Assembly (NCBI RefSeq): GCF_902141855.1
Contig: NZ_CABFVH010000044.1
Span: 1 to 47,075, forward strand
DNA: 47,075 nt
DNA from: Methylobacterium dankookense
Lineage (GTDB): Bacteria > Pseudomonadota > Alphaproteobacteria > Rhizobiales > Beijerinckiaceae
Reading direction: 5' to 3'
This document shows, one piece after another, positions 40,629 through 47,075 of this stretch (position 1 is its first letter; every line of letters starts with the position of its first letter). The notes beneath the pieces are model-generated. The model did no database searches. It saw only the letters and a list, made by a program, of their open reading frames with translations, and was not told the origin of the DNA. A program made the translations under genes and the position numbers.

Positions 40629-41525
40629 TCAGGGCGCGCCGCCCTCCGGCACGGCGCGGCCACGCCTGCGGCTCCCCAGGGTGATCCCCGCCGAGGCCGC
40701 GATCACGCAGGCGATGGCGAACCATTGCAGGGCCGTCAGATGCTCGCCGAGGACGATGAGCGCCGCGAGCGCGGCGATCGCCGGCTCCAGGCTCATCATC
40801 ACGCCGAAGCTCTGCCGGTCGAGGCGGCGCAGGGCGAACATCTCGAGCGAGTAGGGCAGGGCGCTGGACGCGATGGCGACCGCGAGCCCGCTCACGAGCA
40901 CCGGGGCCGCGAACAGGGCGGAGCCCGCCTCCGCCAGGCCGAAGGGCGCGACGACGACGGCAGCCGTCGTCATGCCGAGCGAGACGGCCTGGCCGCCATG
41001 GGCCCGGCCGGCGCGCTGGCCGAACAGGATGTAGAGCGCCCAGGCCAGAGCCGCCCCGAGGACGTAGGCGACGCCGACCGGATCGAGGTCGCCCACCCCG
41101 TCCGACGCGCCGCCGAGCGGCAGCAGCAGCCACAGCCCCAGCACCGCGAGCCCGATCCAGAGGAAGTCCGCCGTCCGCCGCGAGGCCGCGAGCGCAACGG
41201 CGAGCGGCCCCGCGAACTCGATCGCCACCGCCGGTCCGAGCGGGATGGTGCGGAGCGCCATGTAGAACAGCAGGTTCATGAGGCCGAGCGCCGCCCCGTA
41301 GAGCAGGATCCAGCCGGCATCGCGGGCATTGAGGCTGCGCCGCCACGGCCGCCAGACGGCGAGCAGGATCAGCGCAGAGAACCCGACCCGCAGGGCCGAC
41401 ACGCCCGCGGCGCCGACCAGCGGGAACAGGCTCTTGGCGAAGGCCGCCCCGGTCTGGAGCGAGACCATGCCGGCGACGAGAGCCACGACGGGCAGGAGCA
41501 GGGCGGCGGGGCGGGATTCGGTCAC
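40629..41525 (-). CDS. EamA/RhtA-type drug/metabolite exporter
   Basis: 298 aa from a GTG at 41523-41525. Ten predicted membrane helices in two EamA repeats (SLQTGAAFAKSLFPLVGAAG; EPAIAALAALIVLGEHLTAL is the typical second-repeat end). Members export amino acids (RhtA: threonine/homoserine) or other metabolites. It follows hslU by 25 nt and may be cotranscribed with it. Confidence 0.9.
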   Translation of the reverse strand: MTESRPAALLLPVVALVAGMVSLQTGAAFAKSLFPLVGAAGVSALRVGFSALILLAVWRPWRRSLNARDAGWILLYGAALGLMNLLFYMALRTIPLGPAVAIEFAGPLAVALAASRRTADFLWIGLAVLGLWLLLPLGGASDGVGDLDPVGVAYVLGAALAWALYILFGQRAGRAHGGQAVSLGMTTAAVVVAPFGLAEAGSALFAAPVLVSGLAVAIASSALPYSLEMFALRRLDRQSFGVMMSLEPAIAALAALIVLGEHLTALQWFAIACVIAASAGITLGSRRRGRAVPEGGAP

Positions 41526-41550
41526 GGATCGGCCGATGCCGCGCGCGGCC

Positions 41551-42864
<1,314 letters not shown>

Positions 42865-42967
42865 CGCTTGGGGCCAGCCTCGAGCGCTCATCGGCAAACG
42901 GACAAGCCCCGGAATGGGGTCCCGGGGCTCGCCGCGCAAGGGGCTTATGGGCGACCCGGGGCCAGCC

Positions 42968-44638
42968 TCAGGCCGCGCGCACCCCGCCGATGAAGCCGTC
43001 GACCTCGGCGCTGAGGCCGCCAGCGCGGTGAGCCAGCTCGCCCGCCGCCGCCAGCACCTGCTCGGCGCCGGCCCCCGCCTCGCTCGCCGCGCGCCGGACC
43101 TCGGCCAGGAACACCGTCACCGCCTCGGTGCCCTCCGCGGCCTCCGAGACGCTGCGGGCGATCTCGCTGGTGGCGACCTGCTGCTCCTCCACCGCGGCGG
43201 CGACGCCGAGGGCGATCTCGTGCACGCTGCCGATGGTGCTGTCGACGGCGCCGATCGCGGCGACCGTCTCGCGGGTGGCCTTCTGGATCGTGGCGATCTG
43301 GGCGGTGATCTGGTCGGTGGCCCGGGCCGTCTGGCCGGCGAGTTCCTTGACCTCGGCGGCGACGACGGCGAAGCCGCGGCCGGCCTCGCCGGCCCGGGCC
43401 GCCTCGATGGTGGCGTTGAGCGCCAGCAGGTTGGTCTGCCCGGCGATGCTCGCGATCAGGCTCACCACCTCGCCGATGCCGGCGGCGCTGCGCTCCAGGA
43501 TCTCGACCTGCTCCTGGCCGCGCCGGGTGCCCTCGACGGCGCTGGCCGCGGCATCGGCCGTGCGCGCCACCTGCTGGCCGATCTCGCGGGCACTGCTGGC
43601 GAGCTGCTGGGCGGCCGCCGCGACCGACTGCACGCTCGACGCCGTCTCCCGCGCGCGGCCAGCCCCGGCCTCGGCGCGTCCGCTCGTCGCATCGGCATTG
43701 CCGGCGAGCGTCCGGGCGGTGGCCTCCATCTCGGCCGCCGCCGCGGCGAGGTGCTGGACCAGCTCGCCGACGCTGCCCTCGAAGGACTGGGCCATCGCGT
43801 TCATCTCATTGCGCCGCGCCGCCCGCGCGGCGACCCCGGCGCGCTCCTGCTCGGCGCGCAGGCCCTCGGCCGTGCGCATGGCCTCGGCGAAGACCTGCAT
43901 GCTCGCCCAGATCGCGCCGATCTCGTCGCGGGTCGGCTTCACGGCGGGCAGGTCGTGCTGGCCGCCGGCGAGGCGGCGGATCGCATCGGAGACCGCGGCG
44001 AGCGGCCGGGCGATCCGGCGCTGGGCGATCAGGCCGCAGAGCACGGCGCTGCCGAGCGTGCCGCCGATCGCGAGCGCCAGCAGCAGGATCATGCGCTGGT
44101 TCACCAGCCGCTCGGTGGCCGCGTCGATCGCCTCGACCTCGGCGCGGCCGCGCTTCACCAGCTCGGTGATGCCCGCCTGGAAGGCGCGGCGGTTGTTCTG
44201 GTTGGCGTCGTTGAAGCCGAGATCGGCCGCGGCCTTCGGCGCGACCTCGGTGCCGGCCCGGGCGATCTCGGTGCGCATCGCGGCGAAGGCGGCCGCATCC
44301 CGCTTCAGCGCCTCGAACAGCGGCCGGTCCGCAGGGCCGACGATCGGCTCCCAGGTCTTCAGCAGGGCGTCCATCGCGGCGAGGCCCTTGACGATCCCGT
44401 CCGCGTATTTGCGCGCCTCGGTGCGGTCGGCGGAGGCGTAGACGCCGCGCGAATCCATCGTCACCTCGGAGGCGAGGCGGTTCAGGTTCGCGCCGTTGAG
44501 GGCGCGCGTCGCGGCGAGCTTGGTGTCGTCGATGGCATCGCCGAAGCTGATGAGGGAGCCGATGCTGACCCCCGCCACCATCAGGGTCACCGCGCTGCAG
44601 CCCGCGACGAGCGCGAGCAGTTTCGTGCCGATCTTCAT
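42968..44638 (-). CDS. Methyl-accepting chemotaxis protein
   Basis: 556 aa from the ATG at 44636-44638. TM1 about residues 7-30 and TM2 about 185-205 enclose a periplasmic helical sensor of the 4HB type. A HAMP domain follows, then the signalling hairpin IASIAGQTNLLALNATIEAA and RAGEAGRGFAVVAAEVKELA. It relays an unknown signal to CheA. No che gene is nearby; its position between hslV and hslU is unusual. Confidence 0.93.
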   Translation of the reverse strand: MKIGTKLLALVAGCSAVTLMVAGVSIGSLISFGDAIDDTKLAATRALNGANLNRLASEVTMDSRGVYASADRTEARKYADGIVKGLAAMDALLKTWEPIVGPADRPLFEALKRDAAAFAAMRTEIARAGTEVAPKAAADLGFNDANQNNRRAFQAGITELVKRGRAEVEAIDAATERLVNQRMILLLALAIGGTLGSAVLCGLIAQRRIARPLAAVSDAIRRLAGGQHDLPAVKPTRDEIGAIWASMQVFAEAMRTAEGLRAEQERAGVAARAARRNEMNAMAQSFEGSVGELVQHLAAAAAEMEATARTLAGNADATSGRAEAGAGRARETASSVQSVAAAAQQLASSAREIGQQVARTADAAASAVEGTRRGQEQVEILERSAAGIGEVVSLIASIAGQTNLLALNATIEAARAGEAGRGFAVVAAEVKELAGQTARATDQITAQIATIQKATRETVAAIGAVDSTIGSVHEIALGVAAAVEEQQVATSEIARSVSEAAEGTEAVTVFLAEVRRAASEAGAGAEQVLAAAGELAHRAGGLSAEVDGFIGGVRAA

Positions 44639-44706
44639 GTGCTGGTGCCCCGCTCCCCCGGGGGCACCATGCGCACAATATCTCAAACCATCCTTAATGG
44701 CAGGAT

Positions 44707-45273
44707 TTATCGTTCACTCACATCGTCGAGGCTCTCGATCACGAGGCTGCCGTTCGTATAGACGCAGATGTCGGCCGCGATCTTCATCGCGCGCCGGACT
44801 ATAGTCTCCGCATCATGCTCGCCGTCTTCGAGCGCGCGGGCGGCGGCGAGGGCGTAATTGCCTCCGGAGCCGATCGCCATCACGCCGGTCTCGGGCTCCA
44901 ATACGTCGCCGGCCCCGGAGAGCAGCAGGCTCACCTCCTTGTCGGCGACCAGCATCATCGCCTCGAGCCGGCGCAGGTAGCGGTCGGTGCGCCAATCCTT
45001 GGTCAGCTCGACGCAGGCGCGGGTGAGCTGGCCGGGATACTGCTCGAGCTTGGCCTCCAGGCGCTCGAACAGGGTGAAGGCGTCCGCCGTCGCCCCCGCG
45101 AAGCCGCCGATCACCGCGCCCTTGGCGAGCCGCCTCACCTTGCGGGCATTGCCCTTCACGATGGTCTGGCCGAGGCTGACCTGCCCGTCGCCGCCGATGA
45201 CGACGCGGCTGCCCTTGCGCACCATCAGGATCGTCGTCGCATGCATGCGCGGGGGGGCGTCGTGCTCGGCCAA
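44707..45273 (-). CDS. hslV: ATP-dependent protease peptidase subunit HslV (ClpQ)
   Basis: 188 aa from the TTG at 45271-45273, which has GGAGA at good spacing; the ATG at 45244-45246 lacks a ribosome site. Catalytic Thr is T13 in MHATTILMVRKG, so a 12-residue propeptide would be removed. GDGQVSLGQTIVKGNARKVR, GGFAGATADAFTLFERLEAK and IGSGGNYALAAARAL are family signatures. Forms the double-ring proteolytic core with HslU. Confidence 0.95.
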   Translation of the reverse strand: MAEHDAPPRMHATTILMVRKGSRVVIGGDGQVSLGQTIVKGNARKVRRLAKGAVIGGFAGATADAFTLFERLEAKLEQYPGQLTRACVELTKDWRTDRYLRRLEAMMLVADKEVSLLLSGAGDVLEPETGVMAIGSGGNYALAAARALEDGEHDAETIVRRAMKIAADICVYTNGSLVIESLDDVSER

Positions 45274-45431
45274 GGCTGTCTCCGGTGGCGTCGTCAGGTG
45301 AGGTCTTCGCGCCGCAGGTAAGCGCTGGCCGGCCCGAATGCCAACGCGGTGCTTGACCTCGCGCCGAAATTGCGCGCTCAGGACCCGCAAACCAACCGAC
45401 CCCGACCGGGAAAACGCCAAGGAGAGGCGCC

Positions 45432-46709
45432 ATGCCGCCGCTGTCCGAACTGTCCAACGACGCGCTCGCCGACCTGCGCGCCGGCCTCCGCCAGGAATTC
45501 GAGGCGCTGAAGGGCCAGGGACTCAAGCTCGACATGACCCGCGGCAAGCCGGCCTCGGCGCAGCTCGACCTCTCGGCCGAGATGCTGGCGCTCCCGGGCA
45601 ACCGCGACACCACGGCCGAGGACGGCACGGACGCGCGCAACTACGGCAACCTGCAGGGGCTGGCCGAGACCCGCGCCCTGTTCGCGACGCTGATGGGCGC
45701 CCCGGCCGACCAGATCGTGGTCGCCAACAATTCGAGCCTCGCGCTCATGCACGACACCATCGTCTACGCGCTGCTCAAGGGCGTGCCGGGCGGCAAGGGG
45801 CCCTGGTCGAAGGAGGAGCCGATCAGCTTCCTCTGCCCGGTGCCGGGCTACGACCGCCACTTCGCCCTGTGCGAGGGCTACGGCATCCGCATGATCCCGG
45901 TGGAGATGACGGGCGAGGGCCCGGACATGGACGCCGTCGAGAAGGCGGTCGCAGACCCGTCCGTGAAGGGCATCTGGTGCGTGCCGAAATACTCGAACCC
46001 GAGCGGCGAGACCTACAGCGAGGCGACCACCCGGCGGCTCGCCGCGATGAAGACCGGCGCGCCCGATTTCCGCATCTTCTGGGACAACGCCTACGCGGTG
46101 CATCACCTGACCGCCGAGCGGCCGGCGCTCGCCAACATCCTCGAAGCCTGCTCGGAGGCCGGCAACCCGAACCGCGCCGTGGTCTTCGCCTCGACCTCGA
46201 AGGTGACGCTCGCCGGCGCCGGCCTCGCGCTCTGGGCCTCGTCGCCGGAGAACGTGCGCTGGTACCTCGCCCAGGCCGGCCGCCGCTCGATCGGGCCGGA
46301 CAAACTCAACCAGCTCCGCCACGTCCGCTTCCTGCGCGACGATGCCGGCATCGCCGCCCATATGGACAAGCACCGCGAGCTGATCGGCCCGAAATTCGCG
46401 GCGGTCGACGAGGCCTTCGCGGCGCGCCTGAACGGGCAGGGCGTCGCCCGCTGGAGCGCGCCGAAGGGCGGCTACTTCATCACGCTCGACGTGCAGGACG
46501 GGACGGCGAGCAAGGTCGTGGCGCTCGCCAAGGAGGCCGGCCTCGCGCTGACGCCGGCCGGCGCCACGCATCCCTACGGCAAGGACCCGCACGACCGCAC
46601 GCTGCGCATCGCGCCGACCTTCCCGAGCCTCGCCGAGGTGCGCAAGGCGGCCGAGGCCGTGGCGCTCTGCACGCTGCTCGCCGCCTGCGAGGCGCGGCTC
46701 GCGGGCTGA
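45432..46709 (+). CDS. Class I PLP aminotransferase (aspartate aminotransferase Ic/MocR-like)
   Basis: 425 aa, AGGAGAGG ribosome site upstream. Signatures of the PF12897-type group: LDMTRGKPASAQLDLS, RNYGNLQGL, FLCPVPGYDRHFALCE, CVPKYSNPSGETYS, the PLP lysine in FASTSKVTLAGAGLA, and a late LRIAPTFP Arg site. It transfers amino groups, probably between aspartate and 2-oxoglutarate, though substrate preference is inferred. Divergent from hslV; followed by nested repeats. Confidence 0.9.
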   Translation: MPPLSELSNDALADLRAGLRQEFEALKGQGLKLDMTRGKPASAQLDLSAEMLALPGNRDTTAEDGTDARNYGNLQGLAETRALFATLMGAPADQIVVANNSSLALMHDTIVYALLKGVPGGKGPWSKEEPISFLCPVPGYDRHFALCEGYGIRMIPVEMTGEGPDMDAVEKAVADPSVKGIWCVPKYSNPSGETYSEATTRRLAAMKTGAPDFRIFWDNAYAVHHLTAERPALANILEACSEAGNPNRAVVFASTSKVTLAGAGLALWASSPENVRWYLAQAGRRSIGPDKLNQLRHVRFLRDDAGIAAHMDKHRELIGPKFAAVDEAFAARLNGQGVARWSAPKGGYFITLDVQDGTASKVVALAKEAGLALTPAGATHPYGKDPHDRTLRIAPTFPSLAEVRKAAEAVALCTLLAACEARLAG

Positions 46710-46720
46710 CACGGACATCC

Positions 46721-46913
46721 CCTCTCCCCGCTTGCGGGGAGAGGGTCGCGACGACCCCGTCGTCGTCGCGACGAGGCGGCAGCCGAGGGTGAGGGGGCGG
46801 TTTCGATAGAGGCTTTTCCGGAGCCGCACCCTCACCGCCGCTCCGGCTCACGCCTCCGCTTCCTGCCTGCACGACAGGGTGCAGGCAGGCCTCTCCCCGC
46901 AAGCGGGGAGAGG
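46721..46913. repeat. Composite palindromic region between convergent genes (family A-related)
   Basis: CCTCTCCCCGCTTGCGGGGA... (46721-46744) and CCTCTCCCCGCAAGCGGGGA... (46890-46913) are self-complementary and also near-copies of each other, framing about 145 nt. That interval holds CTGCCTGCAC-GACAGG-GTGCAGGCAG (46863-46888) and a GTCGTCGTCGCGACGA stretch. Occupies almost the whole gap between the aminotransferase and the dxs-like gene. Confidence 0.8.
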
Positions 46914-46927
46914 GGGGCGGGAACCCC

Positions 46928-47075
46928 TCAGCGCTGGCGGCTCTTCACGCTCACGATGTTGGAGGCCTGGGCCTTCCGCTCTGGGAGGATCTCCTGGACC
47001 TTTGCGACGATGGCGGCGGCGTCGAGCCCGGCCTCGGCATACATCCGGTCCGGCGTGTCGTGGTCCTGGTAGGCG
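46928..47075 (-). CDS. dxs: Probable 1-deoxy-D-xylulose-5-phosphate synthase, C-terminal end
   Basis: The last 48 residues of a minus-strand gene that runs off the window. AYQDHDTPDRMYAEAGLDAA then AIVAKVQEIL resembles the end of the transketolase C-terminal domain of Dxs (…H-x-x-x-AGLDA-x-x-I). Dxs makes DXP from pyruvate and glyceraldehyde 3-phosphate for isoprenoids. Only the tail is visible, so another transketolase-like protein is possible. Confidence 0.6.
   Translation of the reverse strand, partial: AYQDHDTPDRMYAEAGLDAAAIVAKVQEILPERKAQASNIVSVKSRQR

Overview
The window is a GC-rich (near 70%) bacterial chromosome segment with dense coding and strong third-position G/C. Gene content points to an alphaproteobacterium of the Hyphomicrobiales, most probably Methylobacterium or a close relative. 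Pointers are a class I lysyl-tRNA synthetase, a DUF6894 protein, serC-serA with a structured leader, glnK-amtB, and several palindromic intergenic repeat families. This assignment is inference; no rRNA or tRNA gene is present to anchor it.

Left part (1-12 kb): a complete nitrate/nitrite assimilation cluster. It encodes the NasT-NasS antiterminator and sensor, a NirB-like FAD oxidoreductase, a NirA-type siroheme nitrite reductase, an Fe-S/FAD NADPH reductase, the molybdenum nitrate reductase NasA and a CysG-type siroheme synthase. Control signals can be read directly. There is a sigma-54-type promoter before nasT and another before the structural genes. The second is followed at once by a leader with a hexaloop hairpin fitting the ANTAR target rule (A1, G4) and a T6 terminator. 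At 24-26 kb glnK-amtB, also behind a sigma-54-like element, completes the nitrogen theme, followed by an outer-membrane porin.

Middle (12-24 kb): housekeeping and accessory genes. These are a SCO protein, a membrane glycosyltransferase with an extra N-terminal domain, a periplasmic binding protein, a MntA/HepT-type toxin-antitoxin pair, lysK, an FAD/NAD(P) protein, a tyrosine phosphatase, a GNAT, ppa, a UbiH-family monooxygenase and tesB.

Right part (28-47 kb): serA and serC (serine synthesis), a BrnT/BrnA pair, and the ffh-rpsP-rimM-trmD cluster. That cluster is split between rimM and trmD by a DUF4239-like gene flanked by inverted copies of one palindrome. Then come a coiled-coil protein, a small minus-strand transcription unit with a 23-codon ORF and a 17-nt perfect complement to the 16S rRNA tail, a Rieske oxygenase, an MBL hydrolase, an EamA exporter, hslU and hslV separated by a chemoreceptor gene, a class Ic-type aminotransferase, and the 3' end of a probable dxs.

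No CRISPR array, transposase or prophage gene was seen. The least explained items are the tiny 16S-complementary gene (37.74-37.97 kb), the palindrome-bracketed DUF4239 gene, and the NasT protein with histidine in place of the phosphoacceptor aspartate.
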